Part shown: positions 33,579 through 42,729 of the stretch, one piece after another
Layout: every line of letters starts with the position of its first letter
Position numbering within the stretch: position 1 is the first letter of the stretch
Source: a virus
IMG/VR virus record: IMGVR_UViG_3300032046_005540
Span: 104,268-168,267 of that record
Direction: 5' to 3' (one strand)
Length of the DNA: 64,000 nt
Translations under genes and position numbers: made by a program
Notes under the pieces: model-generated
The model's input: the letters and a program-made list of their open reading frames with translations, nothing else
Databases searched by the model: none
Told to the model about the DNA's origin: nothing

Positions 33579-34988
33579 TTACAAAATAATAGATGTATAA
33601 TATGGATCTGCAGAACCACTTTCATATGCTTTTACTGAAAACTGGTGTAATTTAAAACTATCAACAAACCAAGTAAATACATGCACTCTATATTGATAAT
33701 ATCTTTCAACGCTTCCTTTATAAATAACTTGCCCTGAATATACTTCTGACCAAGCACCAGCTGGAGGTAAAGCGTTAAATGATCTTGCTTCAACTCTAAT
33801 TTGGCAATCATACCCTAAATCTGGAACCCAATCATAAGCCCAATCATAATCACTATAAATTAAATTAGATTCTGTAAGATCAATTATAGGACTTGTATAA
33901 ATATTATTAACAATAGCCCCACTTGATTTTACAAAACCCCCAGTTCCAGGAACAGTCATTGTAGTTGAACCACTAAAAGCAGAATCAATAGTTGGAACTA
34001 AATTACCAACTGCTCCACAACTAACTTCAAATACACTTGGATCATAAAAAGAACCACTCGAACCAGAACTAAGTTGAGCTGTTGTTGTTACTGCAGAATA
34101 ATAATTTTCATAATAAACTCTTAAATCAGTATGAGCAGGCTTTACATCTCTCAATGCCTTTTCAATAGCAGTTTGCCTATCTTTTTGAGGTTCAGGTAAC
34201 CAAACAATAATATCTGCTGCAAACTTTCCTTCTAACTTATCATATAATCTTGTATTTTTCCCAAGCTTACTAAAAGTAACTACATAATTACTTCCTGAAG
34301 AAAAACTATGTGGAGGTGCAGTAATTGGATAATAAACTAATAAATAATCCCACCAAGAACCTCCGTAATAATTAGTAAGAATTTGAGTTAAATCAGCAGA
34401 ACCTGATTCTAAAAGTAAAGCACCACTCCATTCATTTTTAAACCAATTTTTACCAGCATCTATAATATAATACGGACTAGTACTAGCAACAGAAACAACT
34501 CCTATCTCTGTTTTCAATTTCCAACGTGGTATTTGATAATATTCTTTTGTATCTGGAGTTATTAAAGTAAAAGCGTGCCCTACTCTTTTCATTGCATTAA
34601 TAGTTCCTCCAGTCATTGCTGCTTGCATTAAAAAGTTTATTTCCTTTCGATAACTTGGAATAGATCCAGATCCATAATAACCAATTATATAAGAACCAGA
34701 CGCATAAGAACCTGAAAGAGGAGTATATAAATCTTCATTAGCATTTTGGTAGAAAAACTTTCGTTGCCCAAAATATGTTCCAAAATTATCATAAAGCTTT
34801 TGAGTAGAAGCAGTATCAATACTTAAATCCTCATACACTTCTTCAAGATCAATACTTCCTGAAGCAAATTCATTCGCATACGTTCTGATAACTTTGTATA
34901 GATGAGTATCATCAGAAAAATATGCTGCATAGTATTTAGTTATTAAACCACGTAATTTTTTTATAAAAGAATTTAACGAGGTAGCCAT
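33579..34988 (-). CDS. Baseplate-associated protein, gpI-like position, 469 aa
   Basis: The N-terminal ~150 residues are helical, with LRGLITKYYAAYFSDDTHLYKVIRTYANEF and a DLSIDTASTQKLYDNFGTYFGQRK block. This resembles phage tail protein I-type wedge proteins that follow baseplate J. The rest is beta-rich with ten Ser-Gly-Ser tripeptides and a late DWVPDLGYDCQIRVEARSFN sandwich. The order J, then this gene, then fibres, matches the P2-type J-I-H arrangement. Therefore it is likely the connector between wedge and fibres. The exact family is not certain. Confidence 0.6.
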   Translation of the reverse strand: MATSLNSFIKKLRGLITKYYAAYFSDDTHLYKVIRTYANEFASGSIDLEEVYEDLSIDTASTQKLYDNFGTYFGQRKFFYQNANEDLYTPLSGSYASGSYIIGYYGSGSIPSYRKEINFLMQAAMTGGTINAMKRVGHAFTLITPDTKEYYQIPRWKLKTEIGVVSVASTSPYYIIDAGKNWFKNEWSGALLLESGSADLTQILTNYYGGSWWDYLLVYYPITAPPHSFSSGSNYVVTFSKLGKNTRLYDKLEGKFAADIIVWLPEPQKDRQTAIEKALRDVKPAHTDLRVYYENYYSAVTTTAQLSSGSSGSFYDPSVFEVSCGAVGNLVPTIDSAFSGSTTMTVPGTGGFVKSSGAIVNNIYTSPIIDLTESNLIYSDYDWAYDWVPDLGYDCQIRVEARSFNALPPAGAWSEVYSGQVIYKGSVERYYQYRVHVFTWFVDSFKLHQFSVKAYESGSADPYYTSIIL

Positions 34989-34997
34989 TATTACTCC

Positions 34998-36410
34998 TTA
35001 ACTTTTTACAGAAACAGTAACTACTCCAGCTTGGGCATAAGAATCCCAAGGAATTACTAAATTCCCATCTGCATCTTGTGTAATATTTCCAGTTGCTATA
35101 TTTTCTTGAAACTTTGTAAGAGGAACTAAAACATCATCTACTCCTTCAACTGCAGCAATTATTGCTATAATATCTGACTGCTGAACTTCCTGGCCAATTA
35201 AATAACTATTTAGTTTTTCTGTTATTGCAGTTTGAACGCTTGTAGCTAAAGTTGAAGCATCATACCCAGCAAATAATTCAACAGTAGCAGTAACATCTAT
35301 CCAGCGAACTTTTGCTTCCTTAACTAAAACATCTGCACCAACAATCTTTGCACTATCTCCATCAACTGCTGCCTGTAAAGTAGAAATTAATGCATTATAT
35401 ACATAAGTTATTATAATAGTTTCACCATCAGCAAGAATTGGTAAAAAGTAAAATTCATCATTACCACGAACCGACCCAGCATAAACACTAGAATCTTTTA
35501 CAATAGTATAATGAGTACCTTCAGTTAAATTTCCAGTAACACTTCCAACAGCAGAAAAACTTCCACTTACTGTATAAAGATGAACTGGTTGTGAATTAAA
35601 AGTATGATAGTCTGCTCCAGAATAATAAATAAAAGTATCAATTGATTGATTAGAAACTCCACCTCTTACATAAATATCGACAGCACCAAAAGATGATCTT
35701 AATGTATATGCTTCCCCAGGACCTACAACTAAAGCATCTGTAACATTTTCATCTTTCATTACTTGTTCATAATAACCTGCCTTTGTTCCTACATTATTTC
35801 CTAATAAAACACTTTTTACTCGTAATGTTAAAGCTGAAATAGATTCTTCATCTTCTCCTGTAGTTATTGTAGCTTCATTAAAACATCCAGAAACATCTGC
35901 AACAGCAGTAACTAAAACACAAATAGCACCAGCATCAACATTAGCTTGGGATCCTCCAGCAACTGCTCTTATTGGAGCTTCTGCTTCCCACTGACCAGTA
36001 TCAGGATTAAAACTTCCAGGATTTGATATAGTAACAGTTTGTAATGTAACAAATTGTTGAGCACCAACTTCTGCTCCAGGTTTAGTACTTATTGTAGTTC
36101 CTGCTGGAATAGTTGCAGTAGTTCCAGATCTATTATAAAAAGTTACTGTTCCTGTTGCCCGAACTGCGGCTTTTCTTTCCAGTTGTAAATTCTCTGCTAA
36201 TTTTACTAAATCATCTGTAGAAGCTAAATCTGGAGATTGAGCTTTCGAAATTACATCCAATTCAGCATAAAAATTATCTAATTCATTTGCAACCGGATTA
36301 ATTATAACATCTCTTGTAAAAGTTCCTTCTTTCGTGTCCACACTTGGATGTAGCCTTTTCAAAAAGTTAATCATACTTTGAACAATATTTGAAAAACTCT
36401 TTCTCGCCAT
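34998..36410 (-). CDS. Baseplate J-like protein
   Basis: The 470-residue protein starts with a helical arm (SFSNIVQSMINFLKRLHPSVDTKEGTFTRDVIINPVANEL) and DLASTDDLVKLAENLQLERKAAVRATGTVTF. It then has TIPAGTTISTKPG, VAGGSQANVDAGAI and the VSGCFNEATITTGEDEESISALTLRV segment. These are the diagnostic blocks of Baseplate_J proteins, which form the wedge that ties hub to fibres in contractile tails. Length is typical. It lies after the gp25-like genes and before the gpI-like gene, as in P2-like and many other myophages. Confidence 0.9.
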   Translation of the reverse strand: MARKSFSNIVQSMINFLKRLHPSVDTKEGTFTRDVIINPVANELDNFYAELDVISKAQSPDLASTDDLVKLAENLQLERKAAVRATGTVTFYNRSGTTATIPAGTTISTKPGAEVGAQQFVTLQTVTISNPGSFNPDTGQWEAEAPIRAVAGGSQANVDAGAICVLVTAVADVSGCFNEATITTGEDEESISALTLRVKSVLLGNNVGTKAGYYEQVMKDENVTDALVVGPGEAYTLRSSFGAVDIYVRGGVSNQSIDTFIYYSGADYHTFNSQPVHLYTVSGSFSAVGSVTGNLTEGTHYTIVKDSSVYAGSVRGNDEFYFLPILADGETIIITYVYNALISTLQAAVDGDSAKIVGADVLVKEAKVRWIDVTATVELFAGYDASTLATSVQTAITEKLNSYLIGQEVQQSDIIAIIAAVEGVDDVLVPLTKFQENIATGNITQDADGNLVIPWDSYAQAGVVTVSVKS

Positions 36411-36422
36411 AAATTTCTCCTT

Positions 36423-37334
36423 TTATAAAGAAACACTGCCTTGTAATATTGCCATAGATCCTTCAACATTTGTTATTCTTACTTTAAAACCTAATTGCCT
36501 TGGATCTCCTTCAATTTCATAAATTTCAATATTTTCTATTTTATCAATTAATTCTTTTAAAGAAAATTTATATCCTCTCTCAATACCATCACGTTGTAAA
36601 TAACGTAATCTTAAAACAGCATCCATAATAGACTGTTTTAATTTAGTCTCTCGAAATCCTTCAGTTTGTAATGCTCCTACACTATTAATAACATAAGATC
36701 CATAATCTGCATAAAATGGATTATCACCTTTAGAAGTTATTGTAATTTTTACTAATTCTTGCAAAAGTTTTTCTACTTCACTAACAGTAAGAACATCGCC
36801 CAAAGGACTAAATTTTATATCATAATAAAAACCTTTTCCTAAACATCTTGGACAAGTATTTAAAGTAAATTTTCCGCTTGGTAAATTGTGATCACAAATA
36901 TGCTCTAATTTAACATCATACAATACTAATTTTGTTTCATCTTTAGTTTTTAAACTAAAATTTGAAACAACTTTTGAAATTTTTGCAAACGAAAAAGAAT
37001 CTGGCGATGTTGCTGGAATAATTTTTGCATCTGATAAAATAATCTGTTGTCTTATATAAAAAACAGAGGCATCAGATATAATCGTTTGTTGCAAGGTACT
37101 TATAATATTAGCATTTGATATAATTAATTGTTGAACTCCTGTTTTAATATTAGCATCAGATAAAATAATTTGCTGAATATTTTCAACTAAAATATTAGTA
37201 TCAGATATAATTAATTGTTGAATCGTTACTTTTATATTTGCATCTGAAGTAATTAATTCTTGCCGTGTTTGAGGAACAAATTCATATGCACCTATATCAT
37301 ATCCACATATTTGTATTGGTCTAACATGAATCAT
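36423..37334 (-). CDS. Wedge protein with 15-residue repeats and a gp25-like domain
   Basis: The 303-residue protein is a mosaic. Residues 1-23 (ending GYDIGAYEFVPQT) look like the cap of a beta-helix domain. Residues 24-109 are six repeats of the QQ-x-I-x-SDANI type. From ~145 on is a domain with a cysteine knuckle (CDH then CPRCLGKGFYYD) and a gp25-like end (LQELVKITITSKGDNPFYADYGS, then LKELIDKIENIEIYEIEG). The same terminal domain closes the protein at 38341-41052. gp25-like proteins are the core of the baseplate wedge. Position before baseplate J agrees. The cysteines suggest a zinc site. Confidence 0.6.
   Translation of the reverse strand: MIHVRPIQICGYDIGAYEFVPQTRQELITSDANIKVTIQQLIISDTNILVENIQQIILSDANIKTGVQQLIISNANIISTLQQTIISDASVFYIRQQIILSDAKIIPATSPDSFSFAKISKVVSNFSLKTKDETKLVLYDVKLEHICDHNLPSGKFTLNTCPRCLGKGFYYDIKFSPLGDVLTVSEVEKLLQELVKITITSKGDNPFYADYGSYVINSVGALQTEGFRETKLKQSIMDAVLRLRYLQRDGIERGYKFSLKELIDKIENIEIYEIEGDPRQLGFKVRITNVEGSMAILQGSVSL
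37008..37265 (-). repeat. Six copies of the 14-15-residue QQxIxSDANI repeat
   Basis: The units read RQELITSDANIKVT, IQQLIISDTNILVEN, IQQIILSDANIKTG, VQQLIISNANIIST, LQQTIISDASVFYI and RQQIILSDAKIIPAT. They match the unit that is repeated 58 times in the protein at 60918-63788, about 24 kb away. Here the unit length alternates between 14 and 15 residues. Confidence 0.85.
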
Positions 37335-37345
37335 ATTATATCCTC

Positions 37346-38344
37346 TTACAAAGGTCGTGTATTACCATCATGATCGGTGTATATTCCAACATCTGTAGCA
37401 GTGCTTATACAAGGAGAAGATCCTAATAAATAATAATCTGAATTCGAAACGTCAAAAAATTTTGGATCTCCTTCTTTTCCATTAGCTTCCTTCCCATTTA
37501 AAGAACCCGAGCCCGCCTGAAATACTGTTAAATTATCAAATTCACAATCTCCTGCTTCAACCCAAACATCCACATAAACAAATTGCCCATTAGTATATTG
37601 ATAAAAATTATAATCTATATGAAATTTATTATTCCAATCAGATACATGTTGGGGGTAATACTTAATCAAATAATAACTCAAAGAACTTAAAACTCCAGCA
37701 AAAATATTATTTTTAATATATATATCAAATAATGCATTATTTGGAGAATATATCACTAAACATTGAGTATTATAGCTTGCATCCTTATCTGTTCCGAAGA
37801 CAGTATTATAATAAAAATGCCCTGTTTCACCATTAACAAAATAAAATGCTACAGCAGGTACAGAATGAATTTTGCCTTCTGCAAAAATATTATTATAAAC
37901 CTGAACCTGATTACATCCATAACCCCCGCCCCCAAATTGAGAGGAATATTTTGTTCTACAATTTCTAACTATTGTATATATACCTACAATACTCACATCA
38001 TTAATAGCACTACTCCCATTATCAACATAAAACCCATCCATAGTAATATAATCTCTTTGAAAATTTGCTCTTTTAATTTTGATTTCTCCTGAATCTCCTG
38101 TATAAATTCCAAATCTATCAGCAATATATTCTATTCTACTTCCAGAACTACCATTATTTACAGGTTGAATTCCTCTTTCTATATCAGTTGACTCAAGATA
38201 ATAAGAACCTGATCCAACATATACAGTATCTCCAGCAACCATATTCATATTAGCATTTCTTAGAGTCTTCCAGGCTCCACTTCCACTCAGCCCATTATTG
38301 TAATCACTTCCACACCATCGTCTAATATAATAAGTGTAAGTCAT
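37346..38344 (-). CDS. Parallel beta-helix protein, 332 aa
   Basis: The protein opens with YYIRRWCGSDYNNGLSGSGAWKTLRNAN and GDTVYVGSGSYY, the hallmark start of phage and bacterial right-handed beta-helix domains (DGLSxxxAWKT, then G-D-x-[VI]-Y-[VI]-G-x-G-x-Y). It continues with coil-like repeats (VRNCRTKYSS, QVQVYNNIF, FYYNTVFG) and ends SPCISTATDVGIYTDHDGNTRPL. The usual DIGAYE closing motif is missing here but stands at the start of the next gene, which suggests a split of one ancestral protein. Such helices bind or cut glycans. No catalytic residues are evident. Confidence 0.65.
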   Translation of the reverse strand: MTYTYYIRRWCGSDYNNGLSGSGAWKTLRNANMNMVAGDTVYVGSGSYYLESTDIERGIQPVNNGSSGSRIEYIADRFGIYTGDSGEIKIKRANFQRDYITMDGFYVDNGSSAINDVSIVGIYTIVRNCRTKYSSQFGGGGYGCNQVQVYNNIFAEGKIHSVPAVAFYFVNGETGHFYYNTVFGTDKDASYNTQCLVIYSPNNALFDIYIKNNIFAGVLSSLSYYLIKYYPQHVSDWNNKFHIDYNFYQYTNGQFVYVDVWVEAGDCEFDNLTVFQAGSGSLNGKEANGKEGDPKFFDVSNSDYYLLGSSPCISTATDVGIYTDHDGNTRPL

Positions 38345-41052
38345 ACTAACACCTTCCCAGTAATTTCTAACTCTTTTCCTTCTACTGTCAAAATATATAT
38401 TGTGAATTCTAACTCCGTAGTAGAAATTTCTGTGATTTCAACTTTTTTAACACTGTCAATCAATTCTCTCGGCGAAAAATAACCGTCTCCAACACCTTTG
38501 TTTGCTTCTCTTTTTTGATATTTCATTAAATTAAAAATAGAATTTAGTAAATCTGATTTTATTATTGGTTTTAAATCATCTATTGGAACTTGTCCTACCC
38601 TCTTTTTAAGATTTGCTCCATATTCAGGGTGAAAAGGATTAAAATCTGTTATTGTAATCTTTTCTAATTCTTGAGCCAATTTTGTTTCATCCCATACTTG
38701 AGGAACTAATCCTCCAGCATCAAATTGAATATCATAATAAAAACCAGTTCCTAAACATCTAGGACAAGTATTTAAAGTAAATTGACCTCTATTTGGTAAA
38801 TAATGAGTACAAGGCCATTTTAATTGAGGTTCTCTATAAGGAGTTCTACGTATTAAAATAGGCCCTATTTTAGGAATACTCCAAGCAAATGGAGGTTCTA
38901 TAGGTTTTATAAAAACTTCATCACATCCAATATCAAATCCAAGTCCCATCGGGCGATTTTGTAAATCATAATCAATATAAACACCTACATTATAAGAAGA
39001 CCCATCCCAATCTGTCCATTGTATAAGTGCATTATCAACACAAGGAGAAAGCACTTTTATATGAAATCCATCTCCTTCAAACAAAGGATTTCCTTCATAA
39101 GAATTTAAATCTTGAGATGATCCTGATTGCCATAAAGTTAAAGTATCCCAATAGTTTGCTCCTTCATATGCAAATACTTGTCCCACATCTCCATATTGAT
39201 AAAAGTTACCATCAAAAATACATTCATCAATAGAACCTGCTGGTATTGAAATAACGGGGTCTGATCCAACGGAAGGAGCACTACTTTCTTTTACACATTT
39301 CATTATATTATTTATAACTATATCATACCTACTACCATTAAAACAATAACCTCCTACAACTGCTCTTCCATGGGGATGAATAAAAGTATTATGAAAATAA
39401 AAATTAGCACAACCATTTGCAGTATACATTGCATATCTAGCATAATTTATTGCTCCAAAAAATGGACTCGCCCACGCTACGTTATTAATAAATTTACATC
39501 CCCAAACCCCACCACAAAAAAATCCATGATCCACTCTACATTGTTCAAATTCTAACCCATGTCCTCCCCAAGATACTACTCCTGCATGTACAGTATCAAT
39601 ATATGTAAAAAAATCATAAAAATAAATATTAGAAACTCTAATATGGTGTCTTGGCATCGTAAGATAATAAGGGTATTGGGCAGACATATTTAAAAAGAAT
39701 TTTATTTTTATATCTCCAGGAAGATCTCCAGTATAAATTCCTTTTTTATCTCCTACCCACGTGGTATATGATCCTGAAATTGATGCATAAAAGCCTTCAT
39801 CATATGTTCCAGAACCTATATATACAATATCATAAGGGCTAACAGTATCTGTAGCTTTCCTAATAGTTTTCCAAGCATTACTTGGACTTAAACCATCATT
39901 TGCATTATCTCCACTTGTTCTTACATAATAAGTTTTAGTATAAAGTTCTGGAATATCTTGAAATTCATAACATCCTTTACAAACTGAAGATCCAGATCTT
40001 AAATTATATTCTATATCAAAATATGGAACAAGACCAAATGATCCAGTTGGAGCACCTGTGTTTACACAAGGAGATAAATTAAATAACTTGTACCCAGATG
40101 CATTTTGATAAAATCCTCTTAAATATGTCCATCCTTCTGTAGCATTTCCATCTAATCCTGTATCTGCTTGCCACTGTGTTAAATTTTTTATACCATAACC
40201 AAAATTTCCTTCATAATATTCATAATGATTATAATCACAATATTGCCAAATTACATTTCCTCCACAGTAATAATTATATACTCCACCACATTTATTACTA
40301 AAATTAATGAAAATATTATTAATGCTTGAAACATATATTGGATCAGTTGCAGTCATAGCAACCACTCCAGTCACCCCGACCACAGCAGACATTTGCAAAG
40401 TGCAATTAATTATTTTTAAATCAATAGCTACATGAAAAGAATTGTTATTATTTGAGGAAACACACCCAATAATTTTTTCTGCATAACCCAATAAACAATT
40501 TGTAAATTGACCATTGGCATTACCAATACCACTACTTTCTGCAATTTTACATTTATCTAAATATCCTATACAATTTCCAGGATTTTTACCAACAGAACTT
40601 TCTATATTTACCGAACCTCCATAATAATAAATCCCTCCAGACCATACACCATAATGTGAAAAAATATCAAAACCCTCAACATTTATAACAGCATCTTGAA
40701 TTATAACAAAATCAACTTGCACAGGTCCAGGAGTATCATCTGTAAGCCATTGACAATTTGGATCTGCTAAAAAATAAACAGGAATTGTTGAAAGCCCTCC
40801 TTGTTTTGCCCAGATATGGTTTCCTGTAGAACTATAAGGATCTTCTCCAGATGTATAAGTTCCAGGACCTACATGAATAGTATCTCCTTCTCTTATAATT
40901 CCTGAATAAATTGCTGCATTACACGGAGCAAATGTCTGCCAAGCATCGTCTTTACTAGTTCCACTATTTGAATCATTTCCATTTTGTTTAGAAATATACC
41001 AATCGGCAGCTATTTCAGCGTTAGAAGTAATAATTTGTTGTTTAATAACCAA
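38341..41052 (-). CDS. Large wedge/tailspike mosaic: two beta-helix domains plus gp25-like domain
   Basis: The 903-residue protein starts with one copy of the phage repeat unit (KQQIITSNAEI). A first beta-helix begins YISKQNGNDSNSGTSKDDAWQT and GDTIHVGPGTYTSG and ends near YNLRSGSSVCKGCYEF. A second begins YYVRTSGDNANDGLSPSNAWKTI and YIGSGTY and ends near GFDIGCDEV. The last ~165 residues have CTHYLPNRGQFTLNTCPRCLGTGFYYD and FHPEYGANLKKRVG, a gp25-like wedge domain with a cysteine knuckle. The same knuckle occurs in the protein at 36423-37334. It probably links the wedge to a glycan-binding spike. Its start overlaps no other gene; its stop overlaps the next gene by 4 nt. Confidence 0.65.
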   Translation of the reverse strand: MVIKQQIITSNAEIAADWYISKQNGNDSNSGTSKDDAWQTFAPCNAAIYSGIIREGDTIHVGPGTYTSGEDPYSSTGNHIWAKQGGLSTIPVYFLADPNCQWLTDDTPGPVQVDFVIIQDAVINVEGFDIFSHYGVWSGGIYYYGGSVNIESSVGKNPGNCIGYLDKCKIAESSGIGNANGQFTNCLLGYAEKIIGCVSSNNNNSFHVAIDLKIINCTLQMSAVVGVTGVVAMTATDPIYVSSINNIFINFSNKCGGVYNYYCGGNVIWQYCDYNHYEYYEGNFGYGIKNLTQWQADTGLDGNATEGWTYLRGFYQNASGYKLFNLSPCVNTGAPTGSFGLVPYFDIEYNLRSGSSVCKGCYEFQDIPELYTKTYYVRTSGDNANDGLSPSNAWKTIRKATDTVSPYDIVYIGSGTYDEGFYASISGSYTTWVGDKKGIYTGDLPGDIKIKFFLNMSAQYPYYLTMPRHHIRVSNIYFYDFFTYIDTVHAGVVSWGGHGLEFEQCRVDHGFFCGGVWGCKFINNVAWASPFFGAINYARYAMYTANGCANFYFHNTFIHPHGRAVVGGYCFNGSRYDIVINNIMKCVKESSAPSVGSDPVISIPAGSIDECIFDGNFYQYGDVGQVFAYEGANYWDTLTLWQSGSSQDLNSYEGNPLFEGDGFHIKVLSPCVDNALIQWTDWDGSSYNVGVYIDYDLQNRPMGLGFDIGCDEVFIKPIEPPFAWSIPKIGPILIRRTPYREPQLKWPCTHYLPNRGQFTLNTCPRCLGTGFYYDIQFDAGGLVPQVWDETKLAQELEKITITDFNPFHPEYGANLKKRVGQVPIDDLKPIIKSDLLNSIFNLMKYQKREANKGVGDGYFSPRELIDSVKKVEITEISTTELEFTIYILTVEGKELEITGKVLV

Positions 41053-41061
41053 AGTATCTCC

Positions 41062-41580
41062 TTACATCACATTTAAAAGTTCAATCCAGCGATCTATTAA
41101 AGCTAATCGAGCCGTTAATTGTTGTTGTGCCCTTGTTGATAAATTTAAAGCCGCATTCGCACTGTTCAGGCGATAGTGTATTTCTGATAAAATATCCTCC
41201 ACATCTGAGAATCCTTCTATCCTTAATCCAGAAACTCCTGCTCCTTTAATCATACTTCGTAACAATTCTTGTAGTTGTGGGCAGTTTTGTACTACATCTC
41301 CGAAATGAGTTACATTAATTATATTTTTCACTGCTCCTAATTTATTGCCAACTGCAACAAACAAATTGTTAAATTTTTCCGAAAGCATATTATTTCTCTG
41401 AATTTGAAAAGCCAATTTGTTTACTTTTAGTTCTAACAAACTTCTTTGCTGTTGCAAAAATAGTTTCAAAGCATTTCGAACAGGATAAGATAAAGATAAA
41501 AGGGCAACAAGGAAACAAGTAGAAAATCCTGTTTTTTTATGAAGTTCATCGACTAATTCCTGTGTTATAGTATCAATCAT
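41062..41580 (-). CDS. Helical baseplate-region protein, 172 aa, unknown
   Basis: The protein is almost entirely helical: VDELHKKTGFSTCFLVALLSL, PVRNALKLFLQQQRSLLELKVNKLAFQIQRNN, and a C-terminal YRLNSANAALNLSTRAQQQLTARLALIDRWIELL. Long amphipathic helices without other motifs suggest a structural or assembly role. It lies between the spike (with an inserted homing endonuclease gene) and the wedge-type proteins, so a wedge or hub component is likely. I recognise no family. Confidence 0.5.
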   Translation of the reverse strand: MIDTITQELVDELHKKTGFSTCFLVALLSLSYPVRNALKLFLQQQRSLLELKVNKLAFQIQRNNMLSEKFNNLFVAVGNKLGAVKNIINVTHFGDVVQNCPQLQELLRSMIKGAGVSGLRIEGFSDVEDILSEIHYRLNSANAALNLSTRAQQQLTARLALIDRWIELLNVM

Positions 41581-41610
41581 TTTTTTCCTAAATTTTTTAT
41601 TTGTTTATTT

Positions 41611-42717
41611 TTATATTACAATTCTTAACTCATTTTTTACTTCTTCTGCATTATTCAAAATATCATCTTCCCAAAACCTTAATAAAACAAATCCACTATC
41701 TTTTGCTACCTTATTTTTAATAAAATCTCTTTGTTTTATTTCTTTTTGCCTTTCATTTAATTTACTAAACTTTTTAGGATTCCCATGCCAGTAGTCTCCA
41801 TCTACTTCTACCAAAATGTTTGAATTACTAATATAAAAATCAAATGAATATCCTTTCAAACGATATTGATGTTCAAAGGGAATGTTTAATTCATTAAGAA
41901 TCTCTTTCATTTTAAGTTCTGGTTTAGTATCTTTAAAAGGACCTTTATACTTTTTTATATTTTGTGCTCCTATTTCTTTATACGTCCTTAAAACATACCC
42001 ATTTCTTTTAACAACACTTGTTATCGTAGCATTACCACAACTCCACTTTTGTGCTAAAGTAGTAGTGCTTGGCTTCTCTTCTGAAAAATATTCATTACAA
42101 ATTTCTACTTCTTGTTCTTTTGAAAATTTATGTTTCTTTTGTTTTGTTTCCTCAGAAAATTTTCTACCTGTTAATGTTTTACTTATTTTTTCTTTTGTAA
42201 CATTGAGCATAGGGTTATGTTTTTTACCTTTAGTTGAATTACTTACTTTTTTTACTCTTTCATCAGTTTCTTTAGTAAGGTCTTTATTCCAAGCTTTACG
42301 TCCCATACAAGATATACTTAAATTATTTCTTTGTTCTTCAGAACGTTTTTGTCCTTTAAGTTTATCACTTCCTCTTCTTACTCTTTCATCTGTTTCTTTT
42401 GTTAATCCAATATTCCAAGCTTTTTGACCTTTGTGACATTCACTACTATTTCTTAATTTATATCCATTCTTTTTAATGATATTACTTATAGTTACATTAC
42501 TACAATTCCATTTTTTAGCTAAAACATATGTGTTTACTTTTTTATCAGAAAAATATTCAGCACAAATTTGCAATTCTTGCTCTTTTGTAAATGTACAAAG
42601 GTTTCTTTTATGTTCTTCAGAAAGAGGAATATTCTTATTCCAGGCTTTTTGACCTTTATGTGATATACTTGATTTTCTTTTATGTTCTTCAGTTTGTTTA
42701 TACCCTTTTATAAACAT
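41611..42717 (-). CDS. Free-standing homing endonuclease, EDxHD family, 368 aa
   Basis: The protein begins with NUMOD-type modules (GYKQTEEHKRKSSISHKGQKAWNK). Two helix-turn-helix units follow: EQELQICAEYFSDKKVNTYVLAKKWNCSNVTISNIIKKNGYKLR and a second with KPSTTTLAQKWSCGNATITSVV. More NUMOD modules (GRKAWNKDLTKETDERVKK) lie between them. The catalytic end has PELKMKEIL, YSFDFYI, EVDGDYWH and RFWEDDIL, as in its four paralogues. It separates the spike gene (12 bases upstream) from the helical baseplate gene. Its stop is 31 bases before the next start, the only one of the seven that leaves a gap. Confidence 0.85.
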   Translation of the reverse strand: MFIKGYKQTEEHKRKSSISHKGQKAWNKNIPLSEEHKRNLCTFTKEQELQICAEYFSDKKVNTYVLAKKWNCSNVTISNIIKKNGYKLRNSSECHKGQKAWNIGLTKETDERVRRGSDKLKGQKRSEEQRNNLSISCMGRKAWNKDLTKETDERVKKVSNSTKGKKHNPMLNVTKEKISKTLTGRKFSEETKQKKHKFSKEQEVEICNEYFSEEKPSTTTLAQKWSCGNATITSVVKRNGYVLRTYKEIGAQNIKKYKGPFKDTKPELKMKEILNELNIPFEHQYRLKGYSFDFYISNSNILVEVDGDYWHGNPKKFSKLNERQKEIKQRDFIKNKVAKDSGFVLLRFWEDDILNNAEEVKNELRIVI

Positions 42718-42729
42718 ATGTCTTTCCTA

